Of a DNA stretch of 64,000 bases, positions 26,106-35,917 are shown in pieces. The position numbers and the translations under genes are program-made. Position 1 is the stretch's first letter. The number at the start of each line of letters is the position of its first letter. This stretch comes from Enterospora canceri (Eukaryota > Microsporidia > Enterocytozoonidae), in assembly GCA_002087915.1 (NCBI GenBank), contig LWDP01000001.1, positions 1 through 64,000 on the forward strand. Direction: 5' to 3'. The notes under the pieces were generated by a model. The model was not told the DNA's origin and did no database searches. It saw nothing but the letters and a program-made list of their open reading frames with translations.

Positions 26106-28511
26106 ATGATTAACGAAAAACTCGCACTAATATTGGAGCGTCTAGGAGACAAAAAGCCAGAGATACAGACGAATGCGCTAGATATGCTGTTCGAAGAAGT
26201 CAGGACAACAGCAGGAACAGTCACGACAGAGCAACAAGATTTGTTTGACGTTGTTTCTGAACTCAAGACCTTGCATAAAAAATTTACAGACAGAAACAAA
26301 GCAATTCTAAGTGATATTCTCTCAGTCTTGAGCGTAGGACAAGGCGAAGATGCAATTAGGGATGTGTTAATTTATAGGCTTTCAGGAAACACAACAAAGT
26401 TGGATGATTGGGGACACCAATATGTCAAGCAGCTTGTTTCAGCCTGTGCAATGGTCAGACACAGGGAAATCGAAGCAATCAACTATTCGCCACTCGTAGA
26501 ACCAATTGTTGAATTCTTATTCAGACACAACAGTGAAATTGAGGCCATTGATTTCATACTAGAAATCAGCAATGTACAATCACGTGATACGTTCTGGGAA
26601 GGAGAGAATTGTGAAAAAGGCACAGACGTAAACAGAATCGAACTAATTTTCCAAATGACAGATTCTGGCAACTTCAACCGAGTCTACGCCTACATTCTTG
26701 AAATGAACAGGTTCTATGATTTGCGTGAGTTGATTTTGGAACTGGTTAAAAACAAGCCAACATTGAAACTGATTCGCCTGATTGAATTTGGAATGCATGA
26801 TGAGGCTGTCGAATACGTAAAAAGCATCCAAATTCCCACACTCAGAAAACAGGCACTGTACATCCTGGCCAGATTCAATGTCTATTTTGAGACCAATAAA
26901 GAAGATGAGGAAATGATTCTCACAAATCAGCACATTTCTGAGAATTATCTGAAAACAGCTGAAGACCTGGAAATCATGCAAGCCAAGAAGATTGATTACA
27001 TTCTAAAGGGGTTGAATACGGAGAAGGTGGACGTAGCAGCAGTTTGTAGCGGTCTCATCCACTTTGGATACATGCGAGATCCGCTATTCAAAAGATTCCC
27101 AGATGACTACAACATCAAAACAGAGTACATTTCAATGTTGAATCAGTGTATGAACAAGGCTCTTACGATAAATGCAAGCATAGGATGCGTGCATGGATTC
27201 AATCACAAAAAGCTGATTGAGACGTATCCAAAGAACATCTTCAACCTGAATGATCTTGGTACAATTTTGGGAATAGCAGTTGCTGGATCAAGATCACACG
27301 ACAGAGATGGTGGAATTCTGAGTTTGTTGAGCAGTTTCCTGGGATCAGAGGAGCCTAAGGAAGTTCTGACTGCCCTGGTGGGAATCAGCATTGTGTACAG
27401 TGGTGCAATTGGACAAAACAACGATCAAATTTATGAGCACATTTTCCCACTGATAAACCACAATAACGCAGACATAATTTGTATGGCAATATACACAATT
27501 TGCTCTGCATTTTATGGTACAGGAAGACAAGACCTGATTGCAATCTGCTGCGAGGCATTCTCTGAGACTGAGTTGGAACAGTCTGAATTCTATTCATTTG
27601 CAATTCTGGGAATAGCACTGCTGTTTTACAAACGAACTGATCTCTACAATTCTGAGGAATTTGGGGCATTGGCGAAACCAGTGAAAATTCTGGCAGAGGG
27701 GCTCATTTTCATTGGAGCGGGGCTACCTGAAAAAATTGAGGAGATTTTGACAGCGTGTTTCACAGCAACCACTGATCCACTGAATGAGTCACTGGGGCTG
27801 ATTGCATCTGCTCTGGTTGGAGTAGGAGATCCACTGGCAGCACAGATGATTGAGAATCAGATGAAGAGTGTCTTGCTACTCAACAACTCACACATCAAGA
27901 GCATAGTGCCACTCTGCCTATCACTGATCTATTCATCAACAAACAGGAGTTCTACAGTTGAGTATCTTGAGAGAGCCATTGGATCCAGGGAAGCAAATGT
28001 GACATCAGTGGTGGCATTGGGACTTGTAGGAGCAGGCACAAATAACGCCAAAATCATGAAAATCATGTCATCCAATTTCAACTCACTTTACAAAGACAAC
28101 AAAACATCAAATGCATTGATTTATGCACAAGGTTTGGTCAATTTGGGAAAAGGCCTTTTGACAGTGTCACCAATGGCATGCAATGAACGAGTTATCATTG
28201 ACAAGAGCATGATTGGACTGCTGTTTACAGTCTTCATGTTGTTCAATGAGAACTACAGCTGTTTTGCAGAAAACACTTTTTTGCTGTATGGAATCACCCA
28301 GGCAATCAGTCCAAAATACGTTACAGGAATCACAGGTGAAATCAAAGTTGGAAAACCAGTTGAAACTGTGGGACTATCTGGAAATCCAAGTCGAATTTCA
28401 GGCAAAATAGTCCATCAGGCCCCAGTGGTGCTGAATTGTGGTGAAATGGCTGAGACAGATATTCCAGTTGAAACTGAATACATTGAAGACATTTTAGTCA
28501 AGAAAGAGTGA
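26106..28511 (+). CDS. RPN1: 26S proteasome base subunit RPN1
   Basis: The largest 19S scaffold, docking ubiquitin receptors, shuttle factors and UBP6. The 801-residue protein is shorter than yeast RPN1. The N-terminal half is helical. The proteasome/cyclosome repeats begin near 365 with NASIGCVHGFN and run through LGTILGIAVAGSRS and repeats ending in G-hydrophobic-G patterns (ALVGISIVYSGAIGQ, SLGLIASALVGVGDP). The C-terminus has KYVTGITGEIKVGKP. The start at 26106 has TTACCCCAA before it. RPN8 and RPT1 are also in this window, though far apart. Confidence 0.93.
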   Translation: MINEKLALILERLGDKKPEIQTNALDMLFEEVRTTAGTVTTEQQDLFDVVSELKTLHKKFTDRNKAILSDILSVLSVGQGEDAIRDVLIYRLSGNTTKLDDWGHQYVKQLVSACAMVRHREIEAINYSPLVEPIVEFLFRHNSEIEAIDFILEISNVQSRDTFWEGENCEKGTDVNRIELIFQMTDSGNFNRVYAYILEMNRFYDLRELILELVKNKPTLKLIRLIEFGMHDEAVEYVKSIQIPTLRKQALYILARFNVYFETNKEDEEMILTNQHISENYLKTAEDLEIMQAKKIDYILKGLNTEKVDVAAVCSGLIHFGYMRDPLFKRFPDDYNIKTEYISMLNQCMNKALTINASIGCVHGFNHKKLIETYPKNIFNLNDLGTILGIAVAGSRSHDRDGGILSLLSSFLGSEEPKEVLTALVGISIVYSGAIGQNNDQIYEHIFPLINHNNADIICMAIYTICSAFYGTGRQDLIAICCEAFSETELEQSEFYSFAILGIALLFYKRTDLYNSEEFGALAKPVKILAEGLIFIGAGLPEKIEEILTACFTATTDPLNESLGLIASALVGVGDPLAAQMIENQMKSVLLLNNSHIKSIVPLCLSLIYSSTNRSSTVEYLERAIGSREANVTSVVALGLVGAGTNNAKIMKIMSSNFNSLYKDNKTSNALIYAQGLVNLGKGLLTVSPMACNERVIIDKSMIGLLFTVFMLFNENYSCFAENTFLLYGITQAISPKYVTGITGEIKVGKPVETVGLSGNPSRISGKIVHQAPVVLNCGEMAETDIPVETEYIEDILVKKE

Positions 28512-28533
28512 AGGTGTTTGATTAAATTTGCCC

Positions 28534-29277
28534 ATGACAAAAAACACTGAATTGCTGAAGAAGGAGATGGAAGCCAATTATGATGAATGGCATACACTGC
28601 TCATGAACAAAGAGTACAAACAACTGATTGAGACTGCAAAAGCCATGTGTAGCAAATATGGTTTTGATAACACTATTTTCAGTGAATATGACAGGTTCAA
28701 ATACATACGATTGTACAACAATGATGTTGCAGAGACATGTGGTCTAAATTACATCAATGCCAGTTTCGTTGAACGATTCATAGCATGTCAGGAGCCGTAT
28801 CACCAATATAGAGATCATTTTCACACTTTTTTGAACAATGCTGGAATTGAACTGATTGTGTCTCTGATTCACGATCCATGCTATTTTGATAATAGGGATC
28901 TTGTGAAGATCATCGAGGAAAATGAGGTGTTTGAAATGGCTGAATTCAGATTAAAGAATAGAACGATACATCGGTTAAGAGTCAAGATATGGAAGGATCA
29001 CCACGCATTGACACCATCTGAATTAGAAAGAATATACAGATATTTGGTACATAATTGTGGTGCATTTCTTAAGGCGAAGAAGACAGTGATTCATTGTCTT
29101 GCTGGGGTTGGTAGAACTGGAACATTCATCACGTACGTGACATTGATGGAAATGAAGAGAAAGGTTTCATCTAGGGAATTCTTAGATCTGTTTATGAGAG
29201 TAAGGAGACAGAGACAGTATGCAATTGATAATGAGAGACAAATGGAGATGCTAGTGGAGCTATTTGTGACTGAATGA
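28534..29277 (+). CDS. Classical protein tyrosine phosphatase
   Basis: Removes phosphate from phosphotyrosine. In 247 residues: the NYINASF motif (72-78), KIWKDHHALTP (151-161) at the position of the WPD loop with the acid Asp kept at 155, and the P-loop HCLAGVGRTG (187-196) with catalytic Cys 188 and Arg 194. Only this compact catalytic domain is present, with no targeting domain. The start at 28534 has TTTGCCC directly before it. It follows RPN1 by 22 bp on the same strand. Confidence 0.9.
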   Translation: MTKNTELLKKEMEANYDEWHTLLMNKEYKQLIETAKAMCSKYGFDNTIFSEYDRFKYIRLYNNDVAETCGLNYINASFVERFIACQEPYHQYRDHFHTFLNNAGIELIVSLIHDPCYFDNRDLVKIIEENEVFEMAEFRLKNRTIHRLRVKIWKDHHALTPSELERIYRYLVHNCGAFLKAKKTVIHCLAGVGRTGTFITYVTLMEMKRKVSSREFLDLFMRVRRQRQYAIDNERQMEMLVELFVTE

Positions 29278-29292
29278 ATTTATTGGAGATTG

Positions 29293-30297
29293 TTATTTTT
29301 CAGGACAGAATGGACAGAAGTTTGTACCAACATGGATTCTATGGTCGCAAATGTCACAGAATGGGCTAGTACATTTTGAACAGGCTAATTCTGCCTTGTT
29401 GTTACAGACTCTACATAAAGCAGACTCAATTTTGACAAATGGCTCAGTTGGGAAGTTTGCGACCATAGAGGTGCAAATATCCAGTGGTGATACCAAACGT
29501 AGGCTACATATGGGACACTGAACTGGTATTCTACAAACAGGTGAATTGCATCTGGGACAGATACAAACAAAATCCATTAACTCTAAATGACATATGCATA
29601 AATGCTTATGCATCAATACATCAGGGAATCCAATTTCAACTAATGAATATCGTGAATCCAGTGCTTCTGATGGCGTCACAAATGTTTTTAGAATCTCCTT
29701 GAATTGTCTCGTGTTGCATGGGACTATGAATCTGCCACCAGTCATATCGCTGACTCTTCTGAAGAATGTGACATCTCCACAGAGGGAAATGATGCTAATT
29801 TTGATTCTTTGCTTGGTTAATTCTTCAAGGCTACTTGCTATTTCAGTGGCATCATCCACTGTTCCTAGGGATGCTGTGATTATCAATGCTTCTTTAGCCA
29901 TATTATTGTGATTTGGTTCCTTTAAAATTGTATTGATGCATTTTATGAGTGAGAATGACCCTTTTCCGTATGAATCAAGCATTGTGGTGCTATAGTTGCG
30001 CTCTTGTTTCACCAGTTTGTTATTAAATGTGATATACTGGATAGTCGAAATGGGATTTGATCTAATGAAGCAGGTATTGAATTCAACCAGATCTCGTGCA
30101 ACATGTGATCTAATCGTAGGCAGAAAATCGTCTTTTTCTATGGACTCAGAAACATCGACTACCACAATCAGCTCTCGCAGAATGATTCTGAGATATGGAC
30201 TGTATTCTGCCTTATACGACACAAACTGCCTTCCTTCTGTCTCTGTTGTTTCGTCCCACGTTTTCTTGAATTCCTCAGTCCATGCAAATTTATTCAT
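29293..30297 (-). CDS. SSL1: TFIIH core subunit p44/SSL1
   Basis: A TFIIH subunit that stimulates the XPD helicase in promoter opening and nucleotide excision repair. The 334-residue protein has an N-terminal von Willebrand A domain (LIVVVDVSESIEKDDF, about 44-59, then ALIITASLG). Its C-terminal zinc-binding part begins with CICPRCNSPVC near 249 and ends in a C4-type cluster (CRVCNNKAELAC to CPFC, about 292-332). The start at 30297 has TTTTTAGCCT before it. It converges with the phosphatase gene, 15 bases apart. Confidence 0.93.
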   Translation of the reverse strand: MNKFAWTEEFKKTWDETTETEGRQFVSYKAEYSPYLRIILRELIVVVDVSESIEKDDFLPTIRSHVARDLVEFNTCFIRSNPISTIQYITFNNKLVKQERNYSTTMLDSYGKGSFSLIKCINTILKEPNHNNMAKEALIITASLGTVDDATEIASSLEELTKQRIKISIISLCGDVTFFRRVSDMTGGRFIVPCNTRQFKEILKTFVTPSEALDSRYSLVEIGFPDVLMHKHLCICHLELMDFVCICPRCNSPVCRIPVQCPICSLRLVSPLDICTSMVANFPTEPFVKIESALCRVCNNKAELACSKCTSPFCDICDHRIHVGTNFCPFCPEK

Positions 30298-30534
30298 AGG
30301 CTAAAAATGGCCTGAAATAGAAAATGGTGGAATTGCCTCTTTCTGTAGCCTGATACACCTAATACATCATAAATTAGCTCTAACTCCCTTAATAAGGGTG
30401 CTCTCCTATATGTCACAGAAAGAGTGACTCAATCATTTGTCTGCAACATCCAAAACAATTTCTAGCACTCCAATGATTTTAAAAACGCGCATCTAGAAAC
30501 CAAGTATTTTTAAAAAATGAAAATATTTTGACCC
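30298..30534. promoter_or_regulatory. Divergent intergenic region, SSL1 / AN1 protein
   Basis: About 235 bp between divergent starts. It ends in AAAATATTTTGACCC, an A/T core plus CCC motif right before the AN1 ATG. No ORF or RNA gene seen by eye. Confidence 0.4.
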
Positions 30535-30885
30535 ATGGTTTTAAAGAAAATCGAGACACAGGATACCGAGGATAAGAATATAGAGGTATGCCAAGGAAGC
30601 AAGTTATCTCCGCTGTGCATGAAAAGGAGATTCAGCACGACAGAGGGTGATTCAGGAGCCAAACTGATCAAGACGGGAGACAAAAAGAGACTTGATACGA
30701 ACATGTGCAAAAAATGCAGCAGAAAGCTGAAGGCCTTCAACACCTATCAGTGCCGATGCGGCCACAACTTCTGCAGCAGCCACCGATTCGACGACCAGCA
30801 CGACTGCGACTACGATTACAAGAGTGCTGCGCGAGAACAACTTGCTAAGAACAACCCAAAAGTCACGCCTAAGAAGCTGCTGTAA
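30535..30885 (+). CDS. AN1-type zinc finger protein
   Basis: A 116-residue protein whose C-terminal half is an AN1 finger: CKKC (about 58-61), QCRCGHNFCSSHRFDDQHDC (73-92), with the conserved FCSxHR and HxC spacing, then a basic DYKSAAREQLAKNNP tail. AN1 proteins are linked to ubiquitin, the proteasome and CDC48 under stress. The N-terminal half has no A20 domain or ubiquitin-like fold that I can see. TTTTGACCC precedes the ATG. Confidence 0.9.
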   Translation: MVLKKIETQDTEDKNIEVCQGSKLSPLCMKRRFSTTEGDSGAKLIKTGDKKRLDTNMCKKCSRKLKAFNTYQCRCGHNFCSSHRFDDQHDCDYDYKSAAREQLAKNNPKVTPKKLL

Positions 30886-30890
30886 ATTGT

Positions 30891-30915
30891 TTGTTTCACA
30901 GAATGTTTGAAACAA
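30891..30915. other. Hairpin after the AN1 gene
   Basis: TTGTTTCA (30891-30898) and TGAAACAA (30908-30915) are perfect 8-bp arms around a 9-nt loop, starting 6 bp after the AN1 stop. It could shape the 3' end of the transcript. Chance is not excluded. Confidence 0.3.
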
Positions 30916-30987
30916 TTTGTTTGTACACGAGTGATTATGCGAATAAAGAATAAATTTATGTGTCACTTATATATGTTTATGTATCAG

Positions 30988-31920
30988 TTAGATGTCTTCA
31001 TCCTCGTTCTTCATGTACTCATTCGACTTGAACTTTATTCCGTCTCCTTTTGTTGTGAATGTTGGGCTGAATGCTTTCACGATCGTGTCTCCGAACACCT
31101 CCTGCCAGTTCTGCTTCAGACCGATGTTGTACGGGTTCAAGACCTTTCGATCAGTAATCTCAGCAAAGTTCTTGATTGGTCCCTCCTGGAAGACGTGGAT
31201 GTACGAGTGGTCTCCCTTGATGTACGAATTCAGTGCAAAGTACTCTATTGTGGTCTCATTCCTGCTTACCAGTGATATATGGAATGCCGAAAATGTGGCC
31301 GTGATCAGCAGGTTTATCCCGTAGAAAATGATGGCCAGAATGAAGTTGATCTTTGTGGCTCGAGTCAGGTCTTTTTCAATTGCAAAGTCCACTACAATCA
31401 CCACAATGAAGAAGAGGGAGCTGAGCACGTTGAAGAACAGGAACTGTAGGAAGAACTTGTAGTTGTGGAATCCGATACAAGTTTCCAGAAGGGTGCAATG
31501 GTGATCAAATTTGAGGAGGCATCGATCACATCGGGAGCAGTGGTGGCATCTGGGTGGCTTGAACGTGTTGCAGATGTTGCAAAACTGCGACTTCTCGATG
31601 CTCTTTTCAATCACATTTCGCTTGATGAATGGGTTGATGTTCGAGTAGTCTTCTTCCTTCTTTTCTTGAATCACATGGGGAAATAGCTCAAGGGTGGAAC
31701 TGCCGTCTTTAATATACATTTGCATAAAGTAGACAATTTTGTTAGTCAGGAACATGTGGAATATGATGAACAGAATTATGAGCACCACTGGGTTGAATGT
31801 CATTGACTGCAGGCAGAAGAGACCGATGAAGACGAAGTATCCGTACAGCTCGAGCAGCGGGTATATTGCGAATCTGACCAGGGAGAGAAGCTCGTAAAAC
31901 ACTTCTTTCTTATCCAGCAT
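30988..31920 (-). CDS. DHHC palmitoyltransferase
   Basis: A membrane enzyme attaching palmitate to cysteines of target proteins. The 310 residues contain spans near 14-36 and 43-62, then the cytosolic Cys-rich domain (FCNICNTFKPPRCHHCSRC, about 113-131). The catalytic DHHC is at 139-142, followed by CIGFHNYKFF and further spans near 156-185 and 195-220. The C-terminal tail contains NPYNIGLKQNWQEVFG, matching the TTxE/PaCCT-like region of the family. The start at 31920 has CAGCCATAA before it. Confidence 0.93.
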   Translation of the reverse strand: MLDKKEVFYELLSLVRFAIYPLLELYGYFVFIGLFCLQSMTFNPVVLIILFIIFHMFLTNKIVYFMQMYIKDGSSTLELFPHVIQEKKEEDYSNINPFIKRNVIEKSIEKSQFCNICNTFKPPRCHHCSRCDRCLLKFDHHCTLLETCIGFHNYKFFLQFLFFNVLSSLFFIVVIVVDFAIEKDLTRATKINFILAIIFYGINLLITATFSAFHISLVSRNETTIEYFALNSYIKGDHSYIHVFQEGPIKNFAEITDRKVLNPYNIGLKQNWQEVFGDTIVKAFSPTFTTKGDGIKFKSNEYMKNEDEDI

Positions 31921-32025
31921 TTATGGCTGCGTATTTTGTAAATAAATAACATTTGGATAAATAAACAAAGCACTTCTAGCACTATTTGGGTGATTTGTGG
32001 ATGATTGGTGCCTGTTATATTTGCC

Positions 32026-33723
32026 TTAGAAAATTGAAATTCCAAAATATCGCCCCACAATTCTACAGTAGGCCCTGGTTGTGTAGAAGAAGTCAACTGC
32101 CACTATTTTGTTGATATTTCGCTTGAAAAATGGACTGGATGGGTGGATGTAGACTCTCTGTCCAGTTCTATTGACCTGGTACGAGCCATCATTCTGTCTG
32201 ATACACAAATTGTGCTCAAAACACTTACTGAAGATCTGCTGTGCTTTCTCTAGGCCATTTTCTGATATTTTACCCTTTTTAAGCGTTCTGAATATTTTAT
32301 AGGCCATTTCCATTGCTTTCTTGTTGACCTGATATTTTCTGGTGAATTCGTCTTTATCTTTGGTCTTCTTGTATTCTTCAAAGAGAAATATGAGGTAATC
32401 GAAGTCTGTCTTCTGTTCTTTCTCTTTAAACAACATGAAATTGTAGTTTTCAAGTGAAATCATGGATGTTATGATACTGCCGTAATATGCAAGTCCTTTG
32501 GTGACTGTCTCTTCGTAGAATGTGCTCAGCTGTACATCAAATGGATGCGCAACAACTCTCTTACCGTAGGATGTTATTCTGAATATTTCTGTCTTGTATT
32601 CTATACACTTTTTATCCTGTAGGAATAAAATGGCTTCTTTCAAATTATCAGGATTGGGCCAGGCAAGAAACTTAACTGTTTTCAGATTCAGGCCATAGTT
32701 GAGAAGAAGTAACACCGCTGTAGTTACGTCTGTTCTGAGTATTTCTGGCGTATGTGGAGCCATCTTTTCATCCTTGGTGTATAATTTGTAAACAATACCA
32801 CTTCCCAATCTATTGCATCTTCCCATTCGTTGTAGTGCACTTTCTTTGCTAATCGGTTGAATTCCAAGGTAATTTATGCCACTATAGACCTTGTTTTTTA
32901 CTACACCAGCATCAATCACATATTTGACTGATGGAATAGTAAGGGATGTTTCACAGACATTTGTAGTCAGAATGACCTTTCTTTCAGCTGTCTTATCAAA
33001 TATCTTGATTTGTTCTGCTTCTTCCATTGCTGAGAACATTCTGTATGTTCGTACCAATGGAATCTTTAACATCATCTTATACAAATCAGCAATATCATCT
33101 ATTCCAGATAAGAACACCAGAATATCTCTTCGTTCTTGCTCATCACCATTCTTTATGATCTTTTTGATTGTCAGAAATGCTTCTATGATATAATCAGCTG
33201 TTGGTTTATCTAAATAATTGATCGTAATTGAATGCGATTTACACCTTATTTCAACCAATTTCCCAGCAAAATACTCTGTGAGGGCACTCGTGTCCAGTGT
33301 TGCACTCATTAGAATCAGTTTGTGTTTGTATTTTTCTCTTAGGATCATTAACAACACATCTGTTCTTACTGATCTTTCGTGTACTTCGTCCACAATAATC
33401 ACATCGTAATCCAAATCCATTTCGGCTAAAAAAGCTCCATCTGTGTAAATGACAGTTCGTGCCACTTTCTCGTCTGTTTTCTTCTTATTAAACCTCATTT
33501 TATAGCCAATGTTGCCTATTTCATCTTTTAGTACGTTATAGAGACCCAAGACAGCAATTCTTCTTGGTTCAATTATTGCTACATTTTTATCTTTGAATAG
33601 TAGAGGTACATACGTAGACTTACCACAACCTGTTGGCCCTCGTATTATCACTGTTTTATTTCTTTTTACGCTTCTGATGATCTGCTCTTTATATTTTTCT
33701 ATTTCTAATTTCCACTTGAACAT
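32026..33723 (-). CDS. DEAH-box RNA helicase
   Basis: An ATP-dependent RNA helicase of superfamily 2. The 565 residues include motif I GPTGCGKST (29-37), Ia EPRRIAV, motif II DEVH (112-115) in place of DEAH, motif III SAT in LMSATLD, motif V TTNVCETSLTIPSV and motif VI QRMGRCNRLGSG. The C-terminal winged-helix, ratchet and OB-like part is short. The family includes PRP2/16/22/43 and DHX36-like proteins; the short size and divergent C-terminus prevent a firm assignment. The ATG at 33723 is preceded by TTTTGGGGGCCAAA, a G-rich counterpart of the CCC motif. Confidence 0.88.
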   Translation of the reverse strand: MFKWKLEIEKYKEQIIRSVKRNKTVIIRGPTGCGKSTYVPLLFKDKNVAIIEPRRIAVLGLYNVLKDEIGNIGYKMRFNKKKTDEKVARTVIYTDGAFLAEMDLDYDVIIVDEVHERSVRTDVLLMILREKYKHKLILMSATLDTSALTEYFAGKLVEIRCKSHSITINYLDKPTADYIIEAFLTIKKIIKNGDEQERRDILVFLSGIDDIADLYKMMLKIPLVRTYRMFSAMEEAEQIKIFDKTAERKVILTTNVCETSLTIPSVKYVIDAGVVKNKVYSGINYLGIQPISKESALQRMGRCNRLGSGIVYKLYTKDEKMAPHTPEILRTDVTTAVLLLLNYGLNLKTVKFLAWPNPDNLKEAILFLQDKKCIEYKTEIFRITSYGKRVVAHPFDVQLSTFYEETVTKGLAYYGSIITSMISLENYNFMLFKEKEQKTDFDYLIFLFEEYKKTKDKDEFTRKYQVNKKAMEMAYKIFRTLKKGKISENGLEKAQQIFSKCFEHNLCIRQNDGSYQVNRTGQRVYIHPSSPFFKRNINKIVAVDFFYTTRAYCRIVGRYFGISIF

Positions 33724-33746
33724 TTTGGCCCCCAAAAGTTTATCAT

Positions 33747-34835
33747 TCAGAAATTGGCCAGCTCTGTTTTGTGCTTCAGAAGTTCCTTCCTGTACTCTTT
33801 GTCTTGTAGTTGTTTATCTGATTCAAGACTGATTCCATTGTATTCTACTCCAAAATACTCAAGGAATAGCTTTGAATAATCTACTGATTTTGTTGTGATT
33901 TGATCAACTGTTCTGAAATGTAGCTTATATTCAGAATCAATATATAAATCATCAAATCCACTTAACCACAATCCTCTCTTCTTCAAGTGTTCAATGTATC
34001 TCACTATTTCTGTTATATAGAGCCACTTGAATCTTTTTAACTTGAATCCTTCCATTTTCAAAACCTGAGTGAATTCAGCCAACAATTCGACATGTAGTAG
34101 CAAATACAAACTACCCTGATACTCAAAAACATTCTGTAGGTTTCTGAACATCCCTTCGTCTATTTTATCCTCTTTCTTCTTTATCAAATACACTGTCTGT
34201 GCTTCATCATTTTTAGAAAGTTTGACTGTTTTATATACCCCTTCTTTCAATACCTGATTAATCAGCAGATTGAAACCAGTAAACACAACCATTTCACCAA
34301 CTTCTGTATTGAACTCACACACCTCCATTTTCTTAATGGATGGTTTTGGAATCGTTGTTGTTTTGGGCTGAACCTTCACAATCTTCTTCTCTGCAACATA
34401 GAATATTCGTCCCATACACTTGATTGTTGTCCTCTTAAAGTAGCTAAGTAATTCAGTTTCACTCTTTGACTCCTCATACGGTGGTATTTTTGCCAATTGC
34501 TCCTCTAACACGTCTCTCTTGTACACTTCATTCTTTAAGGCATATTTCAGAATGAATCCAGCCAATTCAATCCTGTTCATTTTCAGGAATATTCTACTGA
34601 ATTCCACATAGATCCAATGATAATTAGTAGAAATAGCTTCGTTGAAGAGAAGTAGCAGAATATTTGCATCGTTGAGCTTTTCATAGTAAATACGCCACCT
34701 GTCTATGTAACTTGGATTGTTCTTGAAATAAGGAATGTGCATGTATTCGATCAATTCAATAGCATACTCCTCCAGTGTGACGTATTTGGTGTTTAAACTG
34801 TTTTCTGGTTCATTTTTCTGTTTGATTTCAGTCAT
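33747..34835 (-). CDS. Spindle checkpoint BUB1/MAD3-like protein with degenerate kinase region
   Basis: 362 residues. The region about 36-120 (NPSYIDRWRIYYEKL, WIYVEFSRIFLKMNRIELAG) matches the BUB1/MAD3 TPR domain in pattern: W at the same place, an alternating helical repeat, and a xAxxILxxAL-type end. The C-terminal half (about 175-350) resembles a kinase lobe with ITEIVRYIEHLKKRGLWLSG. The HRD and DFG motifs are not recognisable, so if it is a kinase fold it is inactive. This is a reading by pattern, not by alignment. TTTTTGACCCA precedes the ATG at 34835. It is divergent from ADA2, 32 bp apart. Confidence 0.6.
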   Translation of the reverse strand: MTEIKQKNEPENSLNTKYVTLEEYAIELIEYMHIPYFKNNPSYIDRWRIYYEKLNDANILLLLFNEAISTNYHWIYVEFSRIFLKMNRIELAGFILKYALKNEVYKRDVLEEQLAKIPPYEESKSETELLSYFKRTTIKCMGRIFYVAEKKIVKVQPKTTTIPKPSIKKMEVCEFNTEVGEMVVFTGFNLLINQVLKEGVYKTVKLSKNDEAQTVYLIKKKEDKIDEGMFRNLQNVFEYQGSLYLLLHVELLAEFTQVLKMEGFKLKRFKWLYITEIVRYIEHLKKRGLWLSGFDDLYIDSEYKLHFRTVDQITTKSVDYSKLFLEYFGVEYNGISLESDKQLQDKEYRKELLKHKTELANF

Positions 34836-34867
34836 TGGGTCAAAAATGACCAATTTTTAAGCCCGGA

Positions 34868-35899
34868 ATGGCAACTACAAAAGACTTCGACAACAAGCAG
34901 ATCGTATTTTACTGTGACGGATGCTTCAGAAAGATCACAAACAATGAATTCATCACATGTGACACCTGTGATTTCGACATGTGTCTACATTGCTTCAAAA
35001 ATCGTATTGAAACTGAATCACATAACACCAAGCACAAATATCGCACTGTAAGCCACCTGGATAAGGAAATGGAGAGTGGATGGACGATCATTGAGAATCT
35101 GCTCTTTGTGAGTGGCCTCATTTCATTTGGAATTGGAAACTGGTACGATATTTCATTCATGCTCCCATCAAAGACAGAGACAGAAATCAAAGAGCATTTT
35201 TACAACATGACTGGAATAAGAAACAGAACCACTGGTGAAACAACACAGAGTCAGATTGGGATAAAAAGTGAACCAAATGACGTCAATTTGGTCAATTATA
35301 TGCCACTCAGAAGGGACTTTGAGGTAGAACAGTATAACGAATTTGAATCTTTGCTCCAGCACACACAATATGAAGATAATGAGACAGAAATGATCAAACA
35401 GCTAAAGAATCACATCTATTACTACACACCTGTTGTAATAAAGCAGCGTAGTATTTGGAATGAATTCGTGATAAGCAGAGACCTGGTGAAAGTAGACGAA
35501 TTGAATGCCAAGGACCAGACACCATTTGGATTCTTTGTAAGTAAGTACAAATGGCTAGCTCAGATACTAAGCAAGCACGATTTCAACGTAGTTGTTAGCA
35601 ACTTCTTCAAAGAAACGCGGATGAAGGAGCAGTTGAAGCATTTGAGTGAGAGTGAGATCAACAAAATGGAGAGACTTCTTAATTTCGATAATGTGCTAGG
35701 AAAAGAAGAAAAGGCACTGTGCATAAAGTTGAGATTGGGCATAAGTGAATATATCAAGCTCAAAAGACTGGCCTTGGAGATGTTTGCAGCAAAAAAGATG
35801 CTAAAAGGATGCTTTCACAGCATATTTAAAGAGAAAGACAGAGATAGGGCCGACATTCTCTACAAATGGTTTGTCATCAATGGTGTTGTAATAGAATGA
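34868..35899 (+). CDS. ADA2: SAGA adaptor ADA2 (ZZ, SANT, SWIRM)
   Basis: Links GCN5 to nucleosomes within SAGA-type acetyltransferase complexes. In 343 residues: a ZZ zinc finger (CDGCFRKITNNEFITCDTC, about 16-34, then CLHC), a SANT domain beginning WTIIENLLFVSGLISFGIGN (72-91), a KSEPNDVNLVNYMPLRRDFE stretch (132-151) found in ADA2 proteins, and a C-terminal helical, SWIRM-like end. It is shorter than yeast ADA2. The start is at 34868 with AAGCCCGGA before it. Confidence 0.92.
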   Translation: MATTKDFDNKQIVFYCDGCFRKITNNEFITCDTCDFDMCLHCFKNRIETESHNTKHKYRTVSHLDKEMESGWTIIENLLFVSGLISFGIGNWYDISFMLPSKTETEIKEHFYNMTGIRNRTTGETTQSQIGIKSEPNDVNLVNYMPLRRDFEVEQYNEFESLLQHTQYEDNETEMIKQLKNHIYYYTPVVIKQRSIWNEFVISRDLVKVDELNAKDQTPFGFFVSKYKWLAQILSKHDFNVVVSNFFKETRMKEQLKHLSESEINKMERLLNFDNVLGKEEKALCIKLRLGISEYIKLKRLALEMFAAKKMLKGCFHSIFKEKDRDRADILYKWFVINGVVIE

Positions 35900-35917
35900 G
35901 TAAATTTTTATTCTAAA

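Noticed and set aside
30298..30534. Possible tRNA gene in the SSL1/AN1 gap
   Set aside because: No matching A and B box pair and no cloverleaf could be drawn on either strand.
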